Shown here piece by piece: positions 50,518-61,900 of a stretch of 64,000 nucleotides of DNA. Made by a program: the position numbers and the translations under genes. The notes under the pieces are model-generated. The model was not told the origin of the DNA, made no database searches, and saw nothing but the letters and a program-made list of their open reading frames with translations. The stretch lies in NCBI GenBank assembly GCA_016858145.1, contig JAEHOE010000249.1, forward strand, positions 1 through 64,000, in the 5' to 3' direction. Each line of letters begins with the position of its first letter. The stretch's first letter is position 1. The stretch is from Edaphochlamys debaryana. Its lineage: Eukaryota > Chlorophyta > Chlorophyceae > Chlamydomonadales.

Positions 50518-51947
50518 CGCGCGGCAGGTCGGAGGAGGAGGGACGCCAACAGGAGGGGGCCACGGGTGATTTGGCTGCGCTCTTCTGCGTTACGGGCGTC
50601 GAGGGTGTGGGGGAGCAGCGTGAGGAGCGTGCCACCCTTGTGCGCATGACGCAGCTCGATCGGCTCATGCGTGCTGGGGCCGTAGAGGTCACCATCCTCA
50701 GGGAGGGGTGCATTCGCGTCTCCACGTCTTGAGGACCCAGCTTGGGGGGGTCCTTTGTCAGCTTCGCGGTGGAGCTGCATGAGGCTGGTTGAATATCTTT
50801 GAAGATCCCTTGCTTGGGTCGTCTGTGCAGTGCTTGAGTCTCATGCTGTTTGGACGGTTGCGCACTGAGGCACAACATACAGCGGTCTGCGTCAGGCGCG
50901 GCTGTGGCGCTTCCATTCCCGAGAGGGCTTAGATCCTGCTGTGCGGATGCGGTAGCCCCTGTCATGTGGGCCTCAATGCAACCCCCGGGCTGTACGTGTA
51001 CCGCGAGCTGCTAGGGCATTGGCCTCGTGCTAGGTTGTCGGCAGGGTAAGGTCAGGGGTTATGTGATGCGAAGTTGGCCTCCGAGAGGGGCACGGGGCTC
51101 AGGATCTTGCCTTGCCGAACTCTTCGTGGGGGCAGTCCCGTAGCGCCTTTGGGCCTTGCAGGTGCACAGTGGGATGCGTGCCGCATGCGTGCGTCAGTCG
51201 CGGATGCATGCATCCAATACCGGTGCCAGCTGGCTCAGCTGCCTTTGAGGAAGTGGTTATGGAGGGTGGTGTGGGATTCGTGGGAAGCGCAGGGTGAGAG
51301 GATGTAATGCAGTCACACGAACGCGGCCTCTCTCTGCCCCCCTGCCTCCGCTTGCGTTGCTGGATGACAGTGCGGCTGCTAGCGGCTGCTCCGCTCGAGA
51401 GTAGTGGCAGCGCTAGCAGCCAGCCAAGGCATCTCTGGGTGCAGGAGGAACAGGCACGGCCGGTATCGCACGGAGCGCAGAGCTTCCTTGTAGCGCACAA
51501 GCAGCATGGATCTCGAGCACTCAGGGAGCGGAGAGGCCATGCGCAGGGGAGCACTACTGTACTGTGCCGTGTAGCGTGTACGTAGCGGGTGACGACGACG
51601 GGGGATGCAGCTGAGCGCAACTAGGCAGTGCGCCACGCGAAAGGAAGAAACAGAAGCGCAGGGGGCGTGGCTTACATGCAACATGACTACAAGCCTGGCC
51701 TGAGCGACAGGTGCCCCCCGCCCTCAAGGTGCACGCCCCCTGCTGTGCTGCTAAGAAGCGCCCTGTCCTCGCTCTCGGCCTTTGAACAGTCACCTTCCCT
51801 TCAACCCTGCAGACACCGTGCCACCGCAAACTCGCTGCTCCGCAGTTGTCCCCGCAGCTCCATGTAGGAGACTCCCGTCCCTCGCCCTAGCCCGTGTCGA
51901 AGGCGTTCGCCCGCACCAGTGGAGATCATCCTCCCTCTGAAATCCCT
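50518..51947. other. Intergenic, only a gene remnant
   Basis: Up to about 50731 it holds the frame remnant described for the ankyrin gene. From there to 51947 I see no domain-bearing frame, RNA gene or repeat. Confidence 0.4.
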
Positions 51948-54900
51948 GACAGCTCGAGGTGGCCTTGGGTCCCCCCTCCAACCCATGTCACAGACAGCAC
52001 CCCGCCTTTCCGGAGCGAGAGACAGCACCAGTGTATATCAATCTTCAACCCAAACCAAAATAAAGGTCAGCAGTAACATCCACACCTGCCCCAACGTTGA
52101 CTGTCAATGCATGCAAGCGATGCGGGCAGCCCACCCCTGCAGTAACAGTTCATACGCTCTCCGCACCCATCCGTCCCCGTCTCGCAGCCTTCATCCGCTA
52201 CTGCGCCCTCCCCTCCCCCGCGCCCTCGAGCGCTGCCCCCCGCCCGCTCACAGCCGGCCGCTCACAAAGTCCGCCACCAGCTTGGGCACCGCGCTGTCCA
52301 GACCCGCCACGTCCAGCATGCCCGGGTCAGCCGGGTCGGCGATGGAAAACTCGGTGGCGCTGAACGCAAGGACCACGAGCTTGGCGTCGGGCAGGCCCAT
52401 CTCCGCCCGGTAGCGCCGAAGCGCCTCGGACGGGTGGGTGCCGCCGTACCAGGTCTCGTTGTCGGTCAGCACCACAAACACGTCCACCGGCAGCCGCTTC
52501 TCCAGGGCGTGCAGCATGGGCAGGGCGCAGTCGGTGTTACCCATGGGGATGCGGGAGGCCCGGTCAATGACCTCCTCCAGCCTGTCGTTCGCCCTCAGCT
52601 CCATGGGCACGAGCTGGTGCGAGAAGGCCAGCGTCTTGACCCAGGGCTCGGTGCGCACCAGGCTCATGGCCACAGCCGCCGAGGCCTCGCGGGCGGTGAC
52701 GGAGGTCATGCCGACGCACTGAGCGCCGCCCATGCTGCCGCTCACGTCCAGGCCAAGCAGGTAGCGCTTGCCGGTGGGGACGCAGTTCTTGAAGGCGAGG
52801 TAGAACCCGGCCTCAAGCGCAGCCACCACCGCCGGCTCCGGCTCCCAGCGCGCCACGCCCCTTGCGCCCTGGCCTGCCCGGTAGGTGCACATGGCGTCCA
52901 GCAGGGACATGGGGTGCAGCCGGGCCGCCGCAACAGCCTTGGCGTCGCCCAGCCGCTGCGTGACCCGCGCCAGGTGCTGCGGGTCCCGCATCAGGCCCAG
53001 CTGCGTGAGGCGGCCCAGGTTGCGCACGAGGGCGGTGAGGGGCATCCCGTTCTCGAGGAAGGCGGACCACACCTCGGGGCAGCGCAGCAGGGTGGTGTCG
53101 CCCACGTGCTCGTGGCCGAAGCGGTGGCGGCGGATGAGCTCGAGGGCGGAGGAGAGGGCGGCGGCGTGGGCGGCGGCGTGGGCGGCGAGGGCGGCGGGGT
53201 CGGGCTCGGGCTGAGCCTGCTGGGGCTGCTCCGGCTCAGCCTCCGCCGCCGAGCCGCGGCGGCGCTTGTTCTGGTGAGTGGGCTTGGGCTGCCTGGGCTC
53301 CTTGACGAGGGGCGGGGGCGCACGGATGTCCTTGCGGAGGCGCTGGGCGTCCACCAGGTACTGCATGACGGGGCTCAGCGGGGTGGGGGCAGTGGAGGGG
53401 GCGGAGGGGTCGGCGGACGGGGCGGGGGCGGCGGGGCCGGGGTCGGACGGGGCGGCGGACGGAGCAGCGGCGTCCTCTGCAGGCTTGGCCTTGGCCTTGC
53501 CGTTGCGCGGGGCGGGGGGCTGGCCGGGCAGCGTGCCGTGGGTGACGTAGGCAAAGATAGCCTTCGTGTCCGCCACCCGCTGGGCCTCAGCCTCGGCGGC
53601 GGAGGCGGAGGCGCCAGAGCCGGCAGCGGCAGCCGAGGCAGCGGCGATGGCCGCCAGCTCCGAGCCCGCAGCGCCGCCGTCCTCCTCCACCACCACCCAG
53701 TCCTCCGACTCCTCCGCCGGCTTGGCCTCGGCAGCCTTAGCCTCCGCTGCCTTGGCCTCCGCCAGGCGGCGCTTCTTGGCTGCGTGCTGCTCGGGGTCCG
53801 GGTGGGCCAGGCGCAGAAGGTCGCCGTGGGCCCAGCCGTTGCGCTGCGAGTACTTGGTCACCTGGTAGGCCAGCGAAGCGGGGGCCTTGGCCAGGTACCA
53901 GTTCGCCACAGCGCCGCGCATCATACGGCCCCAGCTGGCCTTGGCGCCCGGAACCACCGGCAGGCCGGAGCTCGAGCGGCCGCCGCCCCGGCCACCCCGC
54001 CCGCCACGGCCGCCCCGCCCGCCGCGGCCGCGAGGAGGGCTGGCGTCAGCATCCGCCGCCGGCCCCGCAGCCGCCATGGACCAGGCGATGGCCGCCGCTA
54101 CGTCCAGGGTGGGCTTGCCTCCCTCCGAGGCGGGCTTGCAGGCAGCCTGGGCCACGGGCCCCAGCTCCTTGCAGCGCTGCACCATCTCGAACAGGGTCGA
54201 GCCGGTGCGGCAGACGGCCTCGAGGGAGGAGAGGGCGGCGCAGCGGGTGGCGGCATCGCCCAGGCGAGCGCACAAGGCGAGGACGAGGATGCCTGCAAGG
54301 GCGGAGGGGTAGGCACGGAGGCAACAGGCTCAGGGAAAGCTCACAAGGAACACCGAATGGCAATCACCCAGAGTCACAGCCAAGTTTCAGCTGCAGATCT
54401 GTCGGGCTGCAAGCAACCCCGAAAGGAGCCATCGCCTGAGGGCAATTCCCGATACCAAGATACCCCGCCCCACCCCGTCCCGCTCCCCACCTGGTCCCTG
54501 CTTGGGCGCTCGGCCCTCCGTGGAGATGTCGCGCACCACCTTCACCACCCGCTCGCCCTGCCCCTGGGCCAGCAGGCGCAGCACGGCCTCGCAGTTGTCC
54601 AGCGTCAGCTCCTCGCGGCCAACGTAGTAGTTGTTGGCTGAGGGGGCGACGGAGGGGTGAGGGATGAGGGGGATGTCAGATGCGGGGTGCCAACGAGCAA
54701 GGGAGGGGCAAGGCCCAGCACGCGGGACGGGACGAAGGGCGGGACGAAGGCCCAGACCGCGACTCACCCTCGCTGCCAAGGACGATGAAGCGGCGCAGTC
54801 GCGCGAGGTCATCAATCTGGTAGACGAAGCCGCCCGCGTTGTTGCGGACCTGGTCATCGCTGAGCGGCTCCGACTGGGGCACATCGGCCACAGGCGCGTC

Positions 54901-55303
54901 GACAGCGGGAGCCGCCATGATCGCTAACGACTTCTAGCGTAATTGAAGGTGCTAGGCGCGAGGCGGCAGGGCCTGGACCGGAAGGCCCGAGCGACCCGCC
55001 TGTCGCGGAAGTAAGGTGCTAGCTTCTCCGAGAGAGCACAGCTCGAGTTGTGGAAGCGATTGTTGGTGGTGGGGGAGAGTTTGAGAACTGTTGTGGCTGG
55101 TGTCGCGTGTCGCAGGGGTTTATGAGGGCGGGGATCGCACAGGGCTGCATCGGCCATCCGGGCCCAGGCCTTCCAGCCGGGCCCAACCCAGGCCAGGGCC
55201 CTGGGAAGCGCCCCGGAACCGCCTCCAGCCCAGGCCCCCAAGACCCAGGCACAGCTTACGTCAGAGTGGCACAGCACTGTCGGTTCAATGTCTTCGTGTC
55301 TCT
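51948..55303 (-). repeat. Third segmental copy of the Ro60 locus (copy C)
   Basis: It matches copy A in the same orientation from about 51948 (A side about 20534). Its 5' flank matches copy B out to about 55303 (B side about 24108), further than it matches A. Ends approximate. Confidence 0.85.
52248..54918 (-). CDS. Ro60-like TROVE/vWA ribonucleoprotein, copy C
   Basis: Exons 54918-54768, 54637-54491 and 54292-52248 give 780 residues. Domain order and key residues equal copies A and B (DVSGSM, TDNETWYG). It is three residues longer through RQP in KEPRQPKPTHQNK and differs at scattered sites, such as GNTDCALPM for GGTDCALPM and several changes in the Ala/Pro linker. It is thus the most diverged of the three, but its frame and introns are intact. 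Confidence 0.93.
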
Positions 55304-57588
55304 TTGCGCTGCAGTAAATCCGCGCGTGGACCATCAACGTGCTTTACGTCCATCCCCGTCCCTGCCACCAAATGCGGCTCTTCACGGAGTTCTCTTCTCC
55401 TAACCCTGCCCCTTCGGACCCCACGGTACCTATTCCCGTCAGGAAGTTAGCACCCGCTAGGAACACTAGCTCGTAAGCGCCCACGGGGCCCGACCCACAT
55501 CGCCGAAATGCCCTCCTTGCGCCCTAGAAGCTCGAGCACGCCGCAGCAACGTGCCAACACATGCAAGAATGCACAATCCGCGCAAACACCCATACTTGCG
55601 AGCTCAGCGGCCGGTCACAAGATCCGTTGGGCCCAGAGGCTTGCAGCCACTGCTGCATACCCTCCTAAGCAAGCCAGCCTGGAGCGGCCCAACGTCCGGA
55701 GCTGCTATGAAACGCCCAAAGGCTAGCGCAGTCACGCATGGGTAACCAACCCAGCCAGCCCCCACCTGACCCTAAGCAGATGTTCACTCCTCCCAAGAAG
55801 CCCTACACAAACCCAAAGTGCCCGCGCCCAGCGCCCCCCGCTCGCCCATCTGTCACCAGCGCCAGGCCCCACCCGGCCATCCCCTCGTCCTCCTTGCCCT
55901 CGTCGTCGTCGCCGTCGGCCCAATCCAACAAGGTTCAGTCCCCGCATTGATTGCGTATCATGCCCTCAACCAGGAGTGTAAACAGCACACTCTCTAGATA
56001 AGGCTGAGCCGGACAAGCCCCTACCGGACCTTTCCTGTGGCCAATTGCAAGGTCTGCAACCGTGGCCGGTTTGACAAACAAAGGCCGCAAACACATGGGC
56101 CGCACGGCACAGCTAGATCAGGGGAAGGGGGTCACCCCTGAGCTAGATCAGTATGCAGTAAGCAGTAACCCCGGTACTCCTACATCGAAAGCACTCAGCC
56201 TTAGGACAGAGAGAAGACAACGGTGGCTGGCCGACAGCATTCAAACGGCTGAGCCCCCTCAGGCCAGACCTCGGCCTCAAGCCCTGCCGCGAGCTGCCAG
56301 GTTTGAGCGCTGGCGGCCGCGGCTGGCTGAGAAGCATGGAGATCCAATGAGTAAAGCAGCAGAGTACAAAGCCAAGATACAGATCCCCCCCAGTTCCCAC
56401 CACGTCCTCCACACGCTGCCTCGCCCTGGGCGAAACTCGTGACGGCCCCGCCACGCCCCGGGCTACGACGGGGCCGCTTGAAGAAATGACACCTAGGTGC
56501 CGTCCGCTCACGCCTGCTCCTGTGTACCTAGCGCTGCTGTCAGGCCCCCGGGCGCTCCAATCAATCCCCCTCAAGCCCATGCGCTCCTGCGCCCAGCACA
56601 GCTTGTAAAGCACACCGCCTGCGTTAAGAATAAGACTTGCTTGCCTAAAGCAACGTTGACGGCGGTTCATTCAGTGATTGATCATGGTGTCCCGTCTTGA
56701 TTATGTCCGGGCTTCTCGTAGAAAGCTGCCAATGTCAAATGCATCGTCCACAGTTGCCTACACCCAAGGCCAGCCCCGCGCCCACACACTGCACGGTGCA
56801 CGCGGCAGAGCTCGGCATCACCCGGCTGTCACGACCCAGCGTGTCCTATTGACCCCATGATGTCCCTAGCAAACGGTAGGGAAGACGGCGACGTCCAGCA
56901 GGCACGCCCTTGCTGACGTCCTCTGACACGTAGATCTGGGCCTATCGCCCCCTCGCACGCTCAGCTTACTGGCGGATCGACGGTCGATGGCAAATTCGGC
57001 AGGAGCGCACTCAACTCCTTACAGCAGCTACGCAGCTCTCCTAGCTACGTGCTCAGCAATAACGGCTTGGTCTGTCCACTACGTAAGCAACACCGGCAAG
57101 CAGTACCAGAGAGCTTGGGAACAGACGCCGATGGCGGCTGTCCCCGCGCCCATTACCCCGCTATCCCCGATCGTACGACACTCTGTCCACCGATGATTGC
57201 TCACCCTACCACATTACGCCACTAAGCCTCGACGCAGCTCCACCGGCTGCGGCGAGCAAGTCTGCTAACGAAATCCCCCGTGGTGCAATTGGGTTCGTGC
57301 GGCGCCTACCTGCGTCCGCCGACCCTTCGACTTCCCGCGACTTCTCCATGCATTTCCCGACACGGCCTCCCGGTACCCCTCCCGGTACCCCTCCGGATAC
57401 CTTCCAGGCACGGTGACATGCCAGTGCCTGACAGCTGTCACGACCCAGCGTGTCCTATTGACCCCATGATGTCCCTAGCAAACGGTCCCCCCCCCAGCTC
57501 CGGCGGCGACGCTGCCGTGGGCTGGAGCGCGGGTTTAGATAAAGCAAGTGGCAAAGGCTAAAGAATCCCGAAAAGAAAGCTCAAACTC
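55304..57588. other. Intergenic, probable retrotransposon 3' flank
   Basis: Includes a small plus-strand frame at 55738-55950 (MGNQPSQPPPDPKQMFTPPK, Pro/Ser-rich), too weak to call. The region below 57588 should hold the 3' LTR of the minus-strand element. A G-run next to GGAGCT (minus strand, 57486-57505) could be its polypurine tract. LTR borders cannot be fixed without the second LTR. Confidence 0.4.
56826..57486. repeat. 52-bp direct repeat 608 bp apart
   Basis: CTGTCACGACCCAGCGTGTC begins a 52-bp sequence found at 56826-56877 and again, apparently identical, at 57434-57485. The second copy abuts the possible polypurine tract. This could be LTR-internal duplication, an LTR pair fragment, or a flank of an insertion. 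Confidence 0.85.
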
Positions 57589-58938
57589 TCACACAATCAC
57601 GGGCTGAATGCCCTCCGAGCGCAGAAAGCCCAGGCGCCTCGCTCCGGCCGCCATCAGCACGATCCAGACACACGTCACGCATGGCACGACCACCAGTCGG
57701 CCTTCCGCAATCCTGGCTCTCAGCCATCCCAGTCGCGCCCCGTCGCTCTCCTGCAGGTACTCCCAGGAGCACCTCGCCACTACCGCCTCTCTCGCCTGCT
57801 CGGCTGCCCCGCCCATGTAGGTGTCGATCACCTCGGGCGCGCTCTCCATCCAGATAACCCCCATATCAATCCCGTTCTTCTTTGCTTGCTCCAGCGCATG
57901 GTGTTCGCAGACCCTTGGGCCTGCGGCGGTTGGGCCGCGCCGCAGTGCGCAGCCCTGCGCGCGCAGCCATGCAGCCGCCTCCGGCGTGGTGCCCCATGGG
58001 GCATAGACGGTCAGCGCCAGCCCCACGTCGATTACGTCCGCCAGGGCCTTGCACTCAGCCTCCGTGGCCTGCGGCGCCCCGGCGCCTCCGCTGCGCGCCA
58101 GCTCCGCCAACCTTCCCGCCTTGGCGGGATGGTGCTTTCCTGGCATGGCCGCCGCCAGCTTGCCGGCTGCTCCCGCCGAGTCGGTCTGGTTGGCCGCTCC
58201 TGCGGTGCTGCCCGTGGCAGCCGCGGCCTTGGGCTCGCCCGGCTTGAGCAGACGCGGCCTGAGCTGCGTTAGCGTCACCAGTTCGGAGTCGCCCTTGCCG
58301 TACTCGATAAGAAAGTGATGCACGCGCCTGCGCGTGCCAGCGTAGCTTACTATGCCAGTCTCTCGCTTGTTCCTTGCCTTGCGGCCCTTGCCCTGCCGCA
58401 TCGCCAACGCTCCTTGGAGCTTCTTCAGGTGGGGTGGCGGCTCAGCCTTGGTCCGCCGCTCCGCCGCCTTGGCGGCGACTTGGCCCACCGTCACACCCTT
58501 GCTTGAGCAGCGCGGGCAGACCCAATTGCCGTCAGGAATCGCCTCGAGCGCGGGGCTCAGGCAGTACGTGTGCCAGCCCGTGCCGCACGCGTCGCACAGC
58601 AGCATCCACTCCTCCGCATCCGGCATGGAGCATACCTCGCAGGCGAGCGTGAGTGGCGGCCTGGCCAGCCTTGGATCGATCTCCGGATCCACGATCGGCA
58701 TGTGGCATGGGGCCACGTGCGTGACGTGTGCGGTCACTACTGTGCCGCACTTGCCCTCCAGTACCAGCACGCCTGAGGCCCTGACCTCCGCAACTCGCAG
58801 CACCTCGGGGCGCACTTGCGGGTCAAGACTTGTCTTGGCTGTCGTGTTGCGGTAATACACATAATCTCCTATCTCAAACTTGCGCAGCTTGGGCTCGAGC
58901 CCTCCGCCTCGTAGGCGGGCGTAAACGCAGCATGTCAC
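57589..58938 (-). CDS. Retrotransposon pol C-terminal extension: PHD finger and Tudor-like segment
   Basis: A 449-codon frame that continues the integrase after a +1 shift near 58917. KFEIGDYVYYRN and VTHVAPCH resemble the small beta-barrel C-terminal domain of gypsy integrases. A complete C4HC3 PHD finger follows at about 58505-58652: CEVC, LLCDACGTGWHTYC and WVCPRC. Next comes a Tudor/SH3-like strand set (TGIVSYAGTRRRVHHFLIEY, then SELVTLTQLRP). The remaining 200 residues are Ala-rich, with YAPWGTTPEAAAWLRAQGC, and unassigned. PHD fingers read histone H3 tails; here it probably guides integration, as chromodomains do in chromoviruses (inference). Confidence 0.8.
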   Translation of the reverse strand: MTCCVYARLRGGGLEPKLRKFEIGDYVYYRNTTAKTSLDPQVRPEVLRVAEVRASGVLVLEGKCGTVVTAHVTHVAPCHMPIVDPEIDPRLARPPLTLACEVCSMPDAEEWMLLCDACGTGWHTYCLSPALEAIPDGNWVCPRCSSKGVTVGQVAAKAAERRTKAEPPPHLKKLQGALAMRQGKGRKARNKRETGIVSYAGTRRRVHHFLIEYGKGDSELVTLTQLRPRLLKPGEPKAAAATGSTAGAANQTDSAGAAGKLAAAMPGKHHPAKAGRLAELARSGGAGAPQATEAECKALADVIDVGLALTVYAPWGTTPEAAAWLRAQGCALRRGPTAAGPRVCEHHALEQAKKNGIDMGVIWMESAPEVIDTYMGGAAEQAREAVVARCSWEYLQESDGARLGWLRARIAEGRLVVVPCVTCVWIVLMAAGARRLGFLRSEGIQPVIV

Positions 58939-61900
58939 GATGCTGCGCCACCGTCAGGTTGCCCCCAGCGATGGCCATGTGGCGCCGCATGGCGGCTGCC
59001 CTCGAGAGCACGGAGCGTGCCGCCGCCTCGGGGTCATCCAGGCTCAGCTCCGTCTCAAACCTTGGTTTGACAGCCGGGGGAATCACAGGGTCCACTGCGT
59101 GAATCAGAGTGTACGGGCAGAGCTTGGTGGCTGCCTGCGTTGAGCAGTTGTAGCCCAACATGATGGCAGGCAGGCGCTCGTCCCAGTCGTTCAGACCGCC
59201 TGCCGCTTGGGCGAGCTTGGTCAGGGCCGACTTGCAGCTCTGAACAGCTCGCTCGCTCAGCCCGTTGGCCTGGGGGTGCTCGGCTGAGGTCTGCCTGTGG
59301 TCAATCAGCGCCTCGGCCAACAGCGCGGCGAACTGCCCCTTCCACTCGCCGCCTTGGTCCGAGCACACCTCGGCACATGCGCCGTAGCGCCCCAGCACGT
59401 GATGCGAAAAGGCGAAGGCCGTGACCGCCGCCTCCTTGCTGGGAATCGGAATCAGAATAACGTACTTGCTGAAGTGTTCCACGCACACCATGCAGTAGCG
59501 GTTGCCGTGCACGGTCTTGTTGAAGGGGCCGCACAGGTCCACGCCCCAGCGGTAGAACAGGCCCCCGATGGGAAGAGGGTTCAGCACGCCGGGCCTGCCG
59601 CTAAACTGTGCCCGCAGCTTGTCGCATGCGGCGCAGTGCTTGACGGCCGTGGCCGTGTCTTCCTTGATGCCGCGCCACCAGTAGCTGTGAAGCAGCAGCG
59701 CCAAGGTGCGCCTCACGCCCCAGTGCCCTGTCTGCTCGTGCACCCTGCGCACCAGCTCGCCTCGCTCGGCGGGCGGTGGCACTATGCGGGTCTTGCCATC
59801 GAGCGACCCGGTGTGCAGCTTGCCCGCAAGCCACCTGTAGCGGTGGGCGCGCTTGCGGATGCGAGCTTGCTCGCCCTCACTCATGCCCGTGGGCATCTGT
59901 CCTGTCTTAACGAACTCCAAGGTTGCATCATCATCCCAAATGTCGCCGTACGGCGCTGACGCTGGCGGTGACTCGCTGTCCAGGGCGCCGCTCGCCAGGA
60001 CGCACAAGGGGCTGGCGTCCGGGGCCCAGCCGCAAGAGAACGCCGCCGCCACGCCGTCTGACGCGCCTGAGGCTGACGCCACCAGCGCGGCTGGCGCTTG
60101 CGCCGGAAGTGCCTGTGGCACATCATCCGCCAACACCCGCGCCATGCTTAGCACGCCCGCCAGGCAGGTGACGTCAGCGGCCGCCGCCAGCAGGGCGCGC
60201 CGCTCCGCCTCAGGCAGGCTTGCCGTAACGCCGGGTGAGAAGCCCTTGAGCAGCTCACACTCGTCCGGCGTTGGCGGGGTAAACTTTTGCTTCTCGACAT
60301 CGTACACTGGGCATGCGCTTGTTGCCTCAAGCGCCTCCAGGTTGGCGCCTATCGCGCCCGCCAGGACAGCCCGTGCGGGCTGTCCCTCACTCTCGGAAGG
60401 GTAGTACGGCGGCCGCAGGTTGCGGCGCGCCGCCGCCATCCGTCGGCCTTGGCCGATTGCATCTTGTGCACTGAAGCGCGCCGGCCTGACTGCCGACGCT
60501 ATGGTCTCTCGCAGGCCGCACGGCTCGGAGAGGTTCGTCCAGAACCGGTACACCTGGTGCACGCCCGAGCCGAAGAGGGCCGCGTCCGCCACCAGCGGGG
60601 AACCCCACGCCTCATGCAGCCTGCTCTCCGAATTCCGCTGCTCGACAGGCGGGGTGGGCCCTGACGCAGCCGTGGTGCCGCACAGGAAGGCCACCCTATC
60701 GGCGCCCAGCGCCTGCTGCGCCCCGCCCACCAGCCTCAGCACGGCCTCTTGAGCCGTCGTGTCCCCCCGCGCCCAGAACGCCACAACAAGCAGCGGCGCC
60801 CCGTCTGGCACTGAGGCTAGCAGCCTCGGGGTTGTGAGCTTGCTCACATCATCGTTCAACAGCAACAGCGCCTGCCCCGCCGCCGTGGCGGTGAACAGGT
60901 CCGGGTGCAGCCGCGCCAGCTCAGGCAGGCGGGCCAGCACCGCCCCCTGTGCGGGTGCTGAGGAGTCAGCGTACACGTAGCGCTGCACAGGCAGCCCCGC
61001 ACGCAGACACGCTTCAAGCCCTGGCGCTAGCCCTCCGTAAAGCTCGGCGACGACCGCGCCTTGGCGCATGGCAGAGTCGTGCCACCGTGCCGCCTGAAGC
61101 ATGGCGGGCGCAGGGGTCGGCGGCGCGGTGGTTGGTGCACCATCCTGCCGCAGCCTCCTCTTGCGTGCCGCCCGCCACTCCAGCGCATCATTCCGCAGCT
61201 TGCTGCGCTCAGCCCGGACCTCCTCCACCTCATCCTTCGGCGGGGGAGTCCTGGCCTCAAACGCCCAACCGTTCCATCCGTCCAACGCCCCACTTGAGTC
61301 AGGCGCGTAGGCGTCTATGAAGGGCGCGGCCTTAGCCGCGGTAGCAAGCGCCACGTTGAGCACCTCACACGCCGTAGCGCTTGAGTTCACCACTCCAGAG
61401 TGGGCCGGCGTGGTTCCAGCAAACCCGCCTGGCTCATCCTCCTCGTCCAGTCTGGCGCCTGACACGTCCTCCGAGCTTGCTCGGGGGTTGCGTGACAGCC
61501 CGTCCGCATTTTGGTGCTTGGCGCCCGCACGATGCTCAACAACAAAATTATACTCTTGCAACACCAGCGCAAAGCGCGCATACTGCCCCGTGAGGCCCTC
61601 AGAACTCATCAAGTAAAGCAGCGGGCGGTGGTCTGTCACGATCTTGAAGGGAACGTCCGTGCCAATCAGGTGGTGTCGGAACATCTTAACAGCCCACACG
61701 ACCGCTAACATCTCCCCCTTGTACGAAGCATAGTTTGCCTCGTGCTTGTTCAGGGAACGACTTATGCACGCGCACATGTACTCTCTCCCGTCAGCCCCCA
61801 CCTGGCCCAGCACGGCGGCTATGCCACGGTTAGAGAAATCGGTGTGCAAAACCAACTGACGTGAGTAATCAATGTGCTTCAACACCAAATCAGGTTGCGT

